A stretch of DNA of 64,000 bases, from contig NZ_NEVN01000004.1 in assembly GCF_002261475.1 (NCBI RefSeq), positions 496,001-560,000 of the forward strand. Reading direction: 5' to 3'. This document shows, piece after piece, positions 42,627 through 51,752 of the stretch. The notes below the pieces were generated by a model. It was not told the DNA's origin. It did not search any database and saw nothing but the letters and a program-made list of their open reading frames with translations. The position numbers and the translations under genes were made by a program. Within the stretch, counting starts at the first letter, position 1. Each line of letters opens with the position of its first letter. This DNA comes from Bordetella genomosp. 5. GTDB lineage: Bacteria; Pseudomonadota; Gammaproteobacteria; Burkholderiales; Burkholderiaceae_B.

Positions 42627-42888
42627 ACCCCGCTACCTGGCATAAGCAAACTGCCATTAAATCGTGGCCGCGCCATTTCTTCTTGGCGTAGAGTCGCACG
42701 CCGGCTCGCGGCGAGGTCTGCCCTCGTCGTTTCATTCCTGATGCCGGGTTCCCGGTATCCACGCGCAGCCAGCGCCGATCGTTCCACGCCGCCGGAATGA
42801 TCAGCGGCCGGCCGCGCGAGCGGTTGGTCGTCTCCTCCATTCCAATCTCCGCGCCGCCTACCCGGCGGCCGTTCCACGAACGAGAACC

Positions 42889-43860
42889 ATGAAATCCTGC
42901 CTGTCGTACGCTGTATCCGCCGCTTCGGCCTCCCTTGTCGCGCTCGCCCTGGGCGGGACCGCGCACGCCGCCGACCGTGTCGTGCGCGTCGTCGTGCCGT
43001 TCGGCACCGGCGCCGTCCAGGACACCATCGCCCGCGCCATCAGCGAAGAGCTGGGCCGCAACCTCGGCGCCACGGTGGTGGTCGAGAACCGCGCCGGCGC
43101 GGGTGGCACGGTCGGCACCGCCGCCGTCGCCAAGGCCGCGCCGGACGGCAACACGCTCGTGCTGGCCGCGGCCAGCCACAACATCGCCGGCTACATGTAC
43201 AAGAGCCTGAGCTATCGCCCGTACGAAGACTTCACGGGCGTCGGCTACCTGGGCAACTTCGGCTACATCATCATGGCCTCGACCGGGCTGGGCGCCCAAA
43301 ACACCGCCGAGTTCATCCAGGCCGTGAAGGCCAAGCCGGGCGGTTACGACTATGCGTCGGCCGGCAACGGCAGCGCCTCGCACCTGGGCATGGCCTCGTT
43401 CCTCGCGGCCGCCGGCCTGGAGATGCAGCACATTCCGATGAAGTCGACCGGCGACGCCGTGAACGAGCTGCTCGCCGGCCGCGTGCAGGGCGTGACCTCG
43501 GCCACGATCGGTGCGATGCCGTACCGCAACGATCCGCGCATCAAGCTGATCGCCTACACCGGCGCCCAGCGTTCGCGTTTCGTGCCCGACCTGCCCACCG
43601 TGGCGGAGAGTGGCGTTCCCGGCTACACCTTCAACTCGTGGATCGGCCTGCTGGCGCCGGCCGCGTTGCCGGCCGACAAGCGCGCCGAGCTGAACGCCGC
43701 CGTCAACAAGACCCTGGCCGATCCCAAGGTGCAGGAACGTCTCGCCACGCTGGGCGTGGAGTCGGCCGCCAAGTCGGCCGACGAGTTCCAGCAGATCCTG
43801 GCGGCCGACTGGAAAGCCTCGGAGAAGCTGGTGAAGGATTCGGGCGCGAAGGTCGAGTAA
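42889..43860 (+). CDS. Bug-family extracytoplasmic solute receptor
   Basis: A 323-aa periplasmic binding protein with signal peptide (to AHAADRV). The Bug/TctC signature motifs are VRVVVPFGTGAVQDTIARAI, VVENRAGAGGTVGTAAVAKAAPDGNTL, SAGNGSASHLGMASF and VPGYTFNSWIGLLAP. These bind small carboxylates or amides. No tripartite permease (TctAB) genes adjoin, which is common for orphan Bug proteins in Bordetella relatives. It is followed by a strong terminator. Confidence 0.92.
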   Translation: MKSCLSYAVSAASASLVALALGGTAHAADRVVRVVVPFGTGAVQDTIARAISEELGRNLGATVVVENRAGAGGTVGTAAVAKAAPDGNTLVLAAASHNIAGYMYKSLSYRPYEDFTGVGYLGNFGYIIMASTGLGAQNTAEFIQAVKAKPGGYDYASAGNGSASHLGMASFLAAAGLEMQHIPMKSTGDAVNELLAGRVQGVTSATIGAMPYRNDPRIKLIAYTGAQRSRFVPDLPTVAESGVPGYTFNSWIGLLAPAALPADKRAELNAAVNKTLADPKVQERLATLGVESAAKSADEFQQILAADWKASEKLVKDSGAKVE

Positions 43861-43892
43861 GGCCGAACCGGGCACATCGCCCGCACGACGCC

Positions 43893-43925
43893 ACGGGCCG
43901 CGAGCGATCGCGGCCCGTTTTGTTT
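43893..43925 (+). terminator. Rho-independent terminator after Bug gene
   Basis: A perfect 10-bp stem ACGGGCCGCG/CGCGGCCCGT with a 6-nt loop is followed by TTTTGTTT. Confidence 0.9.
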
Positions 43926-44061
43926 CGGTCGCGCCGCGGCGCCGCGGTGGCGCGGGACGGCGCTGCCGGCGGTGGCATGCGGCACGGGGCTTGCGCGCTA
44001 GGCAGCGGGGGGAGCGCCATGTCACCATGGGGCTTCGACCACGACACGAAGGAGACCTCGC

Positions 44062-44517
44062 ATGCCATCCGACGATCGCCGTGACGCGCCCGCCACGTCA
44101 CCCTCCGCCACCCCCGACGTGCACGTGCTCTGTGTCACGATCGCTCGGGCGGCCGACGCCGTGTATGAGTTTCTGGCCGAGCCGCGTAACTTTCCGCGCT
44201 GGGCGAGCGGCCTCTCGGACGGCCTGGCTCCCGATGGCGAATGGTGGAGCGCGGACGGCCCGGCGGGCCCGATCCGCGTGCGGTTCTCGCCGCGCAACGA
44301 CTATGGCGTGGCCGACCACGAAGTCAGGCTCGATAGCGGCGAAACCGTGCGCGTGCCGCTGCGCGTGGTGCCGCATGGCGAGGGCAGTCTGGTGATGTTC
44401 ACGCTGTTTCGCCAGCCCGCGCACACCGACGCGAGCTTCGAGGCGGATCGCCAGTGGGTGGAGCGCGATCTTCAGCGGCTGCGCGCGTTGCTGCAGCCCA
44501 CGGGCCCGGCGAACTGA
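44062..44517 (+). CDS. SRPBCC (START-like) domain protein
   Basis: 151 aa with the polyketide-cyclase/START pattern: an N-terminal strand then AADAVYEFLAEPRNFPRWASGLSDGL, SPRNDYGVADHEVRLDSGE and a long C-terminal helix. A hydrophobic-ligand-binding fold; the function is unknown. The GAAGGAGACCTCG ribosome binding site supports the ATG at 44062. Confidence 0.8.
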   Translation: MPSDDRRDAPATSPSATPDVHVLCVTIARAADAVYEFLAEPRNFPRWASGLSDGLAPDGEWWSADGPAGPIRVRFSPRNDYGVADHEVRLDSGETVRVPLRVVPHGEGSLVMFTLFRQPAHTDASFEADRQWVERDLQRLRALLQPTGPAN

Positions 44518-44531
44518 TCGACGCCGTGCGC

Positions 44532-44903
44532 CTAGCGGTGCACCAGCGTGTTGAAGCCGCCGCAGGCCATGCGGGCGCAGTCGAAGATGTCCTTGGCCGC
44601 GTCGCAGTCGAGCCGCGGGTCGGCCATCACGGCCGCATTGATCCGGTCGCGCTCGGCTTTGCTTTCGTAGACGATCCAGGCAAACACGACGACCTCGCCT
44701 TCGCGTGCATTGCTGGCGGTGCGAAAGCTCGCGAGCCCGGGGATCTCCAGGTCATCGCCCACGCATTCCCGGTAGTCGAGCGCGCCATGCTCCTTCCAGA
44801 TCTCTCCGGCCTTGCTGGCGATGGCGCGATAGGCCTCGACTTTGTCGGCCGGCACCGACAGCAGAAAGCCGTCCACATATTGTTGCTGGGTCGTCTGGGT
44901 CAT
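44532..44903 (-). CDS. DUF1428 protein (YbaA-like)
   Basis: 123 aa, alpha-beta barrel type: YVDGFLLSVPADKVEAYRAIASKAGEIWKEHGALDYRECVGDD, then EGEVVVFAWIVYESKAERDRIN and MACGGFNTLV. Matches the DUF1428 family of dimeric ferredoxin-like proteins of unknown role. Convergent with the SRPBCC gene and divergent from an AraC regulator. Confidence 0.88.
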   Translation of the reverse strand: MTQTTQQQYVDGFLLSVPADKVEAYRAIASKAGEIWKEHGALDYRECVGDDLEIPGLASFRTASNAREGEVVVFAWIVYESKAERDRINAAVMADPRLDCDAAKDIFDCARMACGGFNTLVHR

Positions 44904-45036
44904 GGTCGTCTCCGTGAGCGCGCCGCACACGGGCGCGTTATGGAAATACTGTAGCGGCGCGGGGCCCCGGCGGCGATGGGCGATCGCGACAATCTTGCAG
45001 GTGGATTGCGACACACTTAGGCGCTATGCTCGGTCA

Positions 45037-45999
45037 ATGAAACATATCGCCATGCTGTTGCCTGCGCGCGCCAATGTCGCCACGCTGGAAATCGCCCGTC
45101 AGGGCTTTCTGGCTGCCAACGAATATCTGGCCGCGCAGGGGCGTCCACCCGGCTTCGCGGTCAGGCTCGTGGCGGATACGCCCACGGTCGCGATGGACGG
45201 CGGTCGCTACACGGTCCGCGCCGATGCGCTGCTGCGCGACGCGCCCCAGGCCGATGTCTGCATGGTGCCGCCGCTGCAGGGCGACGTGCCCGAGGCCGTG
45301 CAGGCCAATGGCGCCTTGATCGGCTGGCTGGCGGAGCGCTATCGGGCGGGCGGCGAAGTCGCCAGCCTGTGCGTGGGGGCTGCGTTACCCGCGGCGGGCG
45401 GGCTGCTCGACGGGCAGCGTGCCGTGGTGCATTGGGTCGCTCGCAACCAATACGAGTCGATGTTCCCGCGCGTGTCGTGGGTGAGCGACCGCATCCTGTG
45501 GTCCGAACGCGGGCTCTATACCAGCGGCGGCGCCTTTTCGGCGGCGCATCTTGTGCTGCATCTGGTCGAGAAGTACACCGACCGCGACACCGCGATCTGG
45601 TGCGCCAAATACTTCCAGCTCGACTGGAGCCGCAGCAGCCAACTGCCGTTTGCCGTCTTTGCCGGGCAAAAGGCGCATGCCGATGGCGCGGTGCGCGCCG
45701 TGCAGGACGACATCGAGAGCCGCTACGCCGAGCGACTGACGGTCGAGGCGCTGGCCGACCGGCATGCCTTGGGGCGGCGCACGCTGGAGCGCCGGTTTCG
45801 CCAGGCCACCGGCGCCAGCGTCGTGGAGTATCTGCAGCGCGTGCGGGTCGAAGTGGCCAAGAAGCAGCTCGAGACCACCCGCAAGAGCGTGGCCGAGGTG
45901 ATGTACGAGGTGGGCTACAGCGACACCAAGGCGTTCCGGGACACGTTCAACAAATACAGCGGCATGTCGCCGGTCGACTACCGGGAACGCTACGTCTGA
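45037..45999 (+). CDS. GlxA-type AraC regulator (DJ-1-like sensor plus HTH)
   Basis: 320 aa. Residues 1-~190 are a class-I amidotransferase/DJ-1-like sensor (MLLPARANVATLEIARQGFL, EVASLCVGAALPAAGGLLDG, TSGGAFSAAHLVLHLVEKY). Residues ~220-320 are the double AraC HTH (RLTVEALADRHALGRRTLERRFRQATG, VAEVMYEVGYSDTKAFRDTF). Such regulators control catabolism of quaternary amines or amides. It is divergent from DUF1428, which may be a target; the conserved cysteine in SLCVG is kept. Confidence 0.9.
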   Translation: MKHIAMLLPARANVATLEIARQGFLAANEYLAAQGRPPGFAVRLVADTPTVAMDGGRYTVRADALLRDAPQADVCMVPPLQGDVPEAVQANGALIGWLAERYRAGGEVASLCVGAALPAAGGLLDGQRAVVHWVARNQYESMFPRVSWVSDRILWSERGLYTSGGAFSAAHLVLHLVEKYTDRDTAIWCAKYFQLDWSRSSQLPFAVFAGQKAHADGAVRAVQDDIESRYAERLTVEALADRHALGRRTLERRFRQATGASVVEYLQRVRVEVAKKQLETTRKSVAEVMYEVGYSDTKAFRDTFNKYSGMSPVDYRERYV

Positions 46000-46132
46000 G
46001 CCGTGGCGCTGCCGCCACGCCGGCTTGTCCGAGGTCAAGCAAGCTGTAAATGTTGCAAAGCCCGCCGCGGGGCCGCGCTACATTCTGTGCCGGCCCCGCT
46101 GTCCGGCGCGGCCGGTTTCCACCCGAGTCATC

Positions 46133-46516
46133 ATGTTCGTGCGTTTTCGTGCGGGGCGCCGCCCCGTGACAGGCCGGCCGGCATTCGCCCGGATGGCGGC
46201 CCTGGCCCGCATCACGCGGGCATCCCCCTCATCTGTGGTGCTGATCGCGGCGAGTCTGGGCATTGCCACCGCCGACGCGTCGGCCTTCGAGCCCTACGTG
46301 ACTCAGGCGCCGCTGCAGGTCGAGCTGCGCGTGCTCACGCTATGCAGTATCGAGAGCGGATCGCCCGCCTACGACGAGGCGATTCCCGTGGTGCTGTGCC
46401 GCCATCCCATGCCTGTGCGGGTCGAGGCGGTGCGCAACCGCGACGCGCGTTTTCTTGCCGCGCCGTTGCCGCCCGCCGATGACGGCGCGCCGCCTGCCTG
46501 GCAGGTCACCTTCTGA
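46133..46516 (+). CDS. Small exported protein convergent with the fimbrial operon
   Basis: About 127 aa from the ATG at 46133; an ATG at 46025 would add 36 residues. A basic stretch and hydrophobic segment (SSVVLIAASLGIATADASA) form a signal peptide. The mature part (~75 aa) has two cysteines 18 residues apart (TLCSIES, VVLCRHP) and alternating hydrophobic strands, reminiscent of half a spore-coat-U domain. It ends exactly at the convergent fimbrial tip gene stop. Could be a degenerate or accessory fimbrial subunit. Confidence 0.55.
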   Translation: MFVRFRAGRRPVTGRPAFARMAALARITRASPSSVVLIAASLGIATADASAFEPYVTQAPLQVELRVLTLCSIESGSPAYDEAIPVVLCRHPMPVRVEAVRNRDARFLAAPLPPADDGAPPAWQVTF

Positions 46517-47554
46517 TCAGAATTCGATGGTGGCGGTGACGGTGTCGGAATAGCTGCCCGGCACCGGGGCGGGCTGCGCGGGCACCCGGCCGTACACGGT
46601 CACGGTCTGGATGTTGCCCGTGCCGGTCGCCGTGAAGAAGTTCGTGCCGCCCGTGCCGTCGCCCCACAGCGTGGTGCGCGTGCTGTTGGTGTAGAGCGCA
46701 TAGGGGATGCGCTGCGTGCCGCCCGTGCGTTGCATGTAGCGCTGCGCCACCGTGCCATAGCGGCCGCCGTCGAGCCGGATGCGATAGGCATCGTTGTTGG
46801 TGCACCGGACCGCCAGCGTGGCGCTGGCGTCGATCGGGCTGTTGAGCAGCGAGCGCGTGCCCGCGCCGTCGAACACCATGTTCTGGCTGGTCGAGATAGT
46901 GCAGTTGTTGGTGACCGGCGCCGACACGGTGAACGGGACTGTGCGCACCAGCGGCACCGAGCTGCAGTTGGCCAGCGTCACGGTATAGAAGAGATAGTTC
47001 AGCGTGGCGTTGCCGCTGAAGGCCTCGGTATAGGTCGTGGTGGCGTTGTTGACCGTGGGCACCGTGAACTGATTGGGCAGCACCTGGCCATAGATCGTGA
47101 CGCTTTGCGCGGGCGGCTGACCGCCCAGCAGCGGGCGGATGAACGTGAGCTGGATCGGCTGGCCCGACGTGACCGTGCCCCACACCGGCGACATGTTCGA
47201 GTTTTGCGAGAGCCGGTACTGCAGCCGCACGGCACTGCCGGCGTTGCTCATGAGTCGCGGGTCCTGCTGGCCGTTCGCGCCCGCGCCCAGATTGACGCAG
47301 ACGAGCGCGCCGATGGCGAGCGCCGAGGTGAAATCGCAGGACACCGTGAGCGTGCCCTGGCCCGCCACCGCCGCGCCCAGAATCGGATTGACCGCCGGAA
47401 ACGTGATCGGGGTCATGCTTGCGGTGCAGGTGTCCGCCTGCGCCCGCGGGCTGAACAGGCACGCCACCAGGGCCAGCAACGCGAGCAGCAGGGCGCGCTG
47501 CAGCGATGCCGCGGCGCGCGCGCTTCCGGCAGTCATCGGCAGGGCATGGCTCAT
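46517..47554 (-). CDS. Csu-type fimbrial tip protein with two spore coat U domains (CsuE-like)
   Basis: A 345-aa secreted protein with signal peptide ending PRAQADT. It has two spore-coat-U (SCPU) domains: residues ~30-175 (TCTASMTPITFPAV...VTIYGQVLPNQ) and ~200-345 (NCTISTSQNMVFDGAG...VTVYGRVPAQP), each with paired cysteines and each ending in a beta strand typical of donor-strand partners. Two-domain architecture is that of the CsuE tip adhesin. The start overlaps the usher stop. It mediates surface attachment at the fimbrial tip. Confidence 0.88.
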   Translation of the reverse strand: MSHALPMTAGSARAAASLQRALLLALLALVACLFSPRAQADTCTASMTPITFPAVNPILGAAVAGQGTLTVSCDFTSALAIGALVCVNLGAGANGQQDPRLMSNAGSAVRLQYRLSQNSNMSPVWGTVTSGQPIQLTFIRPLLGGQPPAQSVTIYGQVLPNQFTVPTVNNATTTYTEAFSGNATLNYLFYTVTLANCSSVPLVRTVPFTVSAPVTNNCTISTSQNMVFDGAGTRSLLNSPIDASATLAVRCTNNDAYRIRLDGGRYGTVAQRYMQRTGGTQRIPYALYTNSTRTTLWGDGTGGTNFFTATGTGNIQTVTVYGRVPAQPAPVPGSYSDTVTATIEF

Positions 47555-49902
47555 GGCGCCGCCCTCCGGCACGTGACCGGGCCCAGGCGCGGCAGGCTGC
47601 CGTCGCCCGGGGGCACGAACGCCACCTCCGCGCTGCAGGCAAACGACTCGCCCTGCACATCGAGATGATTCTGCGCGACGAGCTGCGTCAGGAAGGTCAC
47701 GCTGTCGTAGCCGACGACGCCGACTTCGCCACTCTCCCGATGCAGCACGCGCGCGCCCACCGGCAGCGGCTGGCCCTGTTCGTCGGCCAGCACCACGCTC
47801 GCCGCCGCCTGCTGGCGCATGCCGAAGCGCGCGACCACCCCGGCCCGCGCCTGGGGCACGAGGGTCTGGCTGAAGCTGTCCACCGCGGCGTTGGCCGGCA
47901 GTTCGAGTGGATCGATGTCGATGCGGTTCTGCTGATAGCTGTTCAGATCGGGCACGACCATGAAACCGCCGCGATCGGTGCGTCCGATCTCGTTGTTGTG
48001 GTTGAGCACCGGCACGCCCGCGCGGCCATCGGTGCTCACCAGCGCAAACGAATCGATCACGCGACGCGCGGGCTGCACGGTGCCGCCCATCAGAATGAGC
48101 GCGCCGTTGGCATCGAGCGTGCCTTCCGTGTGGCCGTCGGTGTGCTGAGCGCCCGCCGTGATTTCACCGTAGCGCCCGAGGTAGCGGGTCCAGGCCTGTC
48201 CGAATCGCGTGCCGGTGGCCTGGCCGGCCTGCGCACCCCAGCCGAAGCCGCCCTCGTAGTCCGGAGCCCGCAGCGCGCTGGCGTTCACGTAGGCATCGTC
48301 GCCCTGGCGGCCCACCATGGTGCTGGCCGAGATCTGGCCCATCGCCAGGGCCACGCCGAGAAACGCGCCATGCGTGTCGTCGCGATTGAAGTCCTTGTAG
48401 GCGCTCAGGCTGAACGTCAGGTTGCCGCCCACGTTGATCGAATACGAAAGAGATCCGATGCGCGCCGGGTCGGTCTTGGGATAGCGCACGCCGATATAGC
48501 TGGCGGCCAGCGTCTGGCCCTGGCCGACCGGCACCGTGATGGTGGCCTGGTCGGTGGCGCGCGTGACCGGTATGCCTTCGGCCGTGGCCAGGTCGCTGTA
48601 GCCGCTCACGGCGCGCAGGGTCGACACGTCGATCGCGAACCGGCTGTCCACGTATTGGTAGCCGAGCCCGATCTGCGCGCCGGTGTCGTGCCCGCCGCTG
48701 CCGGCGAGCGAGGCGCTCAGCACGCCGCGGGTGCCGAGTTGCACGAGCGCGCCGACCCCGGCGTTGTAGACGCCGGAGGTCGCTTCTCCATGCGCCTGCA
48801 CGGTCAGCGTATTGCTCAGACCGTACTGCCATGTGCCGCTGGCGGCCGGCGTGGCGGCGTACTCGAACGAGCGCCAGCCATACTGTCTGCGCAGAAAACC
48901 GGCCTCGGCGGAGTAGCTCGACAGGCCGGCGGCCAGCAGCCGGGTGTCGACATAGATCGGCACCGAGAGCGACACCGGCCGGCCGAGGGCGTCGCGGGTC
49001 ACCACATTGGCCTGGCCGTACCCCGTGATGCCGGCCACGTTATCCACCATGAAGGGCCCGCTGGGCACGTTGCCGGAGTAGCGCCGGATGCTGTTGATGT
49101 AGACGTCGACGGCCGAGGGCACCACGCTCGAGCCGCCGAGCTCCGGCATCGGAAACGTGACGAGGTCGGGGCGGGTGGCGAAGTTGCGGCGCCACTGCAC
49201 GCCGCCCAGGCGCATCGAGCGCGACCAGTTCAGCGATCCGGTCACGGTGTCGCCCACCTCGAGCGTGCGCATGCCGTCCTGGTCGGTGCTGGCCCAGGTG
49301 GTGTCGTAGCGCACGTAGCGCCGCAGGTCCTGATACCAATAGCCGATGCCGGTGTTGCTGAGCACGCCATGCCGGTCGAAGTACCGCAGTTCGCTCCACG
49401 CGGCCAGCGGCGCTTCGCGCGCGGTCCGGGCATAGACGTCGTAGTTCAGCAGCAGGCCGCGCCCCGCCTGCGCCGGACCGGTCGCGGGCAAACCGCGCGC
49501 GTCGATCCGATAGGGCGTGCGCATGCCTTCGCGGGTGTCGAGGGCCACGGTCTGCTGGCCCGCGTCGTAGTCGTAGTTCAGGCCCTGGATGTCGTCCAGG
49601 CCCACCTCCTGGTCGGGCCGGATGCCCAGGGCGCCGATGTCGAGGCCGATGTGCGAGAGATCGGAGCCACGCGCGTAGAGGCGGCCCTGGGTCAGGCGGA
49701 AGCGGGCGATGAGCGCGGTGGGCTGGCGGTCCAGCCGCACGCTCAGATAGACCTCCTGATCGGTCTGTTGTGTCATCAGCCAGCCGCCTGGCGGCGCCGA
49801 CTGGCCGGTTGCGAGGCCGCCCGCGGTCGTCCCGGCGGCAGCCAGAACGCAGCGCAGGGCAAATTGCCAGGGAAGGCACACGCGCGCATGGCGGATGCTC
49901 AC
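47551..49902 (-). CDS. Outer-membrane fimbrial usher (CsuD/FimD family)
   Basis: 783 aa with a GTG start that overlaps the chaperone stop (GTGA). It has a signal peptide, N-terminal chaperone-binding domain, 24-strand pore region (RLGGVQWRRNFATRPDLV, DVYINSIRRYSGNVPSGPF with plug, SYIGVRYPK), and C-terminal domains (RTDRGGFMVVPDLNSYQQNRIDIDPLELP, GVVARFGMRQQAAASVVLADEQGQPLP). The length fits the archaic sigma-fimbriae/Csu class, slightly shorter than FimD. Confidence 0.92.
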   Translation of the reverse strand: MSIRHARVCLPWQFALRCVLAAAGTTAGGLATGQSAPPGGWLMTQQTDQEVYLSVRLDRQPTALIARFRLTQGRLYARGSDLSHIGLDIGALGIRPDQEVGLDDIQGLNYDYDAGQQTVALDTREGMRTPYRIDARGLPATGPAQAGRGLLLNYDVYARTAREAPLAAWSELRYFDRHGVLSNTGIGYWYQDLRRYVRYDTTWASTDQDGMRTLEVGDTVTGSLNWSRSMRLGGVQWRRNFATRPDLVTFPMPELGGSSVVPSAVDVYINSIRRYSGNVPSGPFMVDNVAGITGYGQANVVTRDALGRPVSLSVPIYVDTRLLAAGLSSYSAEAGFLRRQYGWRSFEYAATPAASGTWQYGLSNTLTVQAHGEATSGVYNAGVGALVQLGTRGVLSASLAGSGGHDTGAQIGLGYQYVDSRFAIDVSTLRAVSGYSDLATAEGIPVTRATDQATITVPVGQGQTLAASYIGVRYPKTDPARIGSLSYSINVGGNLTFSLSAYKDFNRDDTHGAFLGVALAMGQISASTMVGRQGDDAYVNASALRAPDYEGGFGWGAQAGQATGTRFGQAWTRYLGRYGEITAGAQHTDGHTEGTLDANGALILMGGTVQPARRVIDSFALVSTDGRAGVPVLNHNNEIGRTDRGGFMVVPDLNSYQQNRIDIDPLELPANAAVDSFSQTLVPQARAGVVARFGMRQQAAASVVLADEQGQPLPVGARVLHRESGEVGVVGYDSVTFLTQLVAQNHLDVQGESFACSAEVAFVPPGDGSLPRLGPVTCRRAAP

Positions 49903-50645
49903 CGTTGCGGCGCGGCACCCACCGGCGCGCGCGTAGCCACCGTGTTCACCACGGCCTGGATCTGCACCGCGCCGCCGGCGGCGCTGGCGGGAAAGCCATC
50001 GGGCAGCGGCCAGCGCCGGGTGCTGTCGGCCAGCGCATAACCCAGCAGGCCGGGCTCGTAGGCGTAGCGCCGCCCGGCGGACTCCAGCACGACCTGGCTC
50101 ACCTGGGCGCGGTGCGGCCCCGCGTTGTGCAACTGCAGACGCAGCGCATCGCCCTCGCGCACCAGCGACCAGGTCAGCGCCTGGGCCACCGGCTGCGCGG
50201 TCTGCGCGCCGGCGAAGATCGGCACGGAGTACCGCAGGCGCACGTCCACGCCGGTGCGCGGCGCCTGCCCGGGCGGGGCGATTTCGTCGATCAGCATCCG
50301 GAACGATTGTTCGCCGGCCGGCAGATCCCCGGCCTGCAGCAGACGCACGATCTGGCTGCTACGGGGCGGAATCTGCAACAGCGGCGGGCTCGCGACGATG
50401 GCCTGCGTCGGTTCGAGCGCATCCTGCCCATCGCGTTGCGACCACGCGAAGACGCGGACCTGTCCGTAGATCGGCTCCATGCCGGTGTTCTCGAGCCGGA
50501 TGGTGGTGGCGCGTTCGCCCGGCGCGAGATTGATGATGACGGGCGAAATCTGCAGGCTGGCGGCCAGCGCGGCCGGGCCGGCGCACAGCGCACCGGCGAG
50601 CAGGCAGGCGCGCGCCGCCTGGCGCAATATCCCAAGCTTGGGCAC
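49899..50645 (-). CDS. Periplasmic fimbrial chaperone (CsuC-like)
   Basis: 248 aa with signal peptide (to AALAA) and PapD-like Ig folds: SLQISPVIINLAPGERATTIRLENTG, VRVFAWSQRDGQDALEPTQAIVASPPLLQIPPRSSQIVRL, then a second domain with VVLESAGRRYAYEPGLLGY. The PPLLQIPPRSSQIVRL edge strand donates to subunits. The sequence extends slightly at both ends relative to FimC, as in archaic chaperones. Confidence 0.92.
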   Translation of the reverse strand: MPKLGILRQAARACLLAGALCAGPAALAASLQISPVIINLAPGERATTIRLENTGMEPIYGQVRVFAWSQRDGQDALEPTQAIVASPPLLQIPPRSSQIVRLLQAGDLPAGEQSFRMLIDEIAPPGQAPRTGVDVRLRYSVPIFAGAQTAQPVAQALTWSLVREGDALRLQLHNAGPHRAQVSQVVLESAGRRYAYEPGLLGYALADSTRRWPLPDGFPASAAGGAVQIQAVVNTVATRAPVGAAPQR

Positions 50646-50658
50646 TGCCGCTCTCCTG

Positions 50659-51180
50659 TCAGAAGTAGACGGTGGCCGTCACGGTGGACTGATACGTATC
50701 GGGCGCGGGCGCCGTCTGCGTGGCGACCTGGCCGTACACGTTGAGCGTCTGCGCGGTGCCGTTGCCCACGCCTCCCACCGTGTTGGTGCCCTGGGTGTTG
50801 CCCCAGATCGTGGTGCGGGCGGCATCCTGGTAGAGCTGGTAGGCCACCGTGGTGGTGGTGTTGCCGGTCGAGGTGCCGGCCAGCAGGCGGTTCGCCACGG
50901 TGGAGCTGGCGACGTTGCCGGCGTCCAGGCCCACGTTGTAGGGCGTGGAGTTGGTGCAGCGTACGCTCAGCGTGGTTTGTCCCTGCAACGGCGAGGCCAG
51001 GGTGCCGGCGGTGCCGAAGGCGAGCGGCGCGGCGGAGATCGAGCAGTTCGCGAGCACCTGCAACGAGACCGTGAACGTGGCCGTGGCGGTGCCGTTGGTA
51101 TAGACCTGCGCGTGAGCGGCAGGAGCAGCGCAGGCCAGGACGAGTCCGGCCAGAGACAGACGGGCAGTGGGATGCAGCAT
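50659..51180 (-). CDS. Major fimbrial subunit, spore coat U domain (CsuA/B-like)
   Basis: 173 aa with signal peptide (MLHPTARLSLAGLVLACAAPAAHA) and one SCPU domain (TFTVSLQVLANCSISAAPLAFG, LSVRCTNSTPYNVGLDAG, TLNVYGQVATQTAPAPDTY, ending TVTATVYF). First gene of the operon, with a near-perfect AGGAGG ribosome binding site, so it is likely the most abundant subunit. It forms the fimbrial rod by donor-strand exchange. Confidence 0.92.
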   Translation of the reverse strand: MLHPTARLSLAGLVLACAAPAAHAQVYTNGTATATFTVSLQVLANCSISAAPLAFGTAGTLASPLQGQTTLSVRCTNSTPYNVGLDAGNVASSTVANRLLAGTSTGNTTTTVAYQLYQDAARTTIWGNTQGTNTVGGVGNGTAQTLNVYGQVATQTAPAPDTYQSTVTATVYF

Positions 51181-51479
51181 GACGAACTCCTCCTTTGCGG
51201 GGCGCCCCTGTGTTGAAGGGAGGATCGTGCCGTTACCGCTCAGAGGCGTCGCATGCCCTGAACTTATGTGTGCGGGCCATGACTGTTCAAACTCCAGATT
51301 CAACGGAATGCATCTGTTCTTTTCAGCGCTCGCGCGCGGGAACATCGGGCGGAAGGGTCCGCGCAGCAGCGGCGTTCATGTGTGCAGTTCCGTGTTCCGG
51401 CAAGGCAGTGCCCGGGCAGCCGGATGTTTTTAGTTACATATCTAGGGCATATTTAGACAACATTCGAAATACTGGGACC

Positions 51480-51512
51480 AAAAAAATGCCCGGAGGTCAC
51501 CCCCCGGGCACG
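51480..51512 (-). terminator. Rho-independent terminator (minus strand)
   Basis: On the minus strand GTGCCCGG..CCGGGCA is followed by seven Ts. It stands 240 bp beyond the Bug gene stop and would end the esterase-Bug transcript before it reaches the fimbrial promoter. Confidence 0.75.
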
Positions 51513-51534
51513 GACTTCGACTACTCGCACTTCT

Positions 51535-51573
51535 GAAACCGGCGCGGTCGTGGTCAGGGCCGCGGCCGGTTTC
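51535..51573. terminator. Second hairpin, GAAACCGGC/GCCGGTTTC
   Basis: A perfect 9-bp stem with a 21-nt GC-rich loop, 180 bp from the Bug gene stop. No U-run, so its role is uncertain. Confidence 0.4.
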
Positions 51574-51752
51574 ATTACTACTGCGATGGGTTTCGCTGCG
51601 TGGCGACCGGACCGCAGCCTTCTGCGTCGCCGCTCTCGGCGCCGCGTCAGGGAGGCTCCCCCCTGCGGCCGGCCAACTGATGCCACACCCATCACACACA
51701 ACATCCGTGCCCGTCCGCCGGAACCGGCGAGAACCGGCGGCCGAGGCCCGGA

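Larger units (their letters stand above)
51181..51752. other. Intergenic region: fimbrial promoter and two hairpins
   Basis: 572 bp with no supported gene. Around 51425-51465 an unusually AT-rich patch (TTAGTTACATATCTAGGGCATATTT) is the most likely promoter area of the fimbrial operon. Two hairpins lie further right, towards the Bug gene, at 51480-51512 and 51535-51573. Confidence 0.55.

Noticed and set aside
47506-50040. 844-aa plus-strand ORF opposite the usher
   Set aside because: Antisense to the usher and chaperone; no domain seen.
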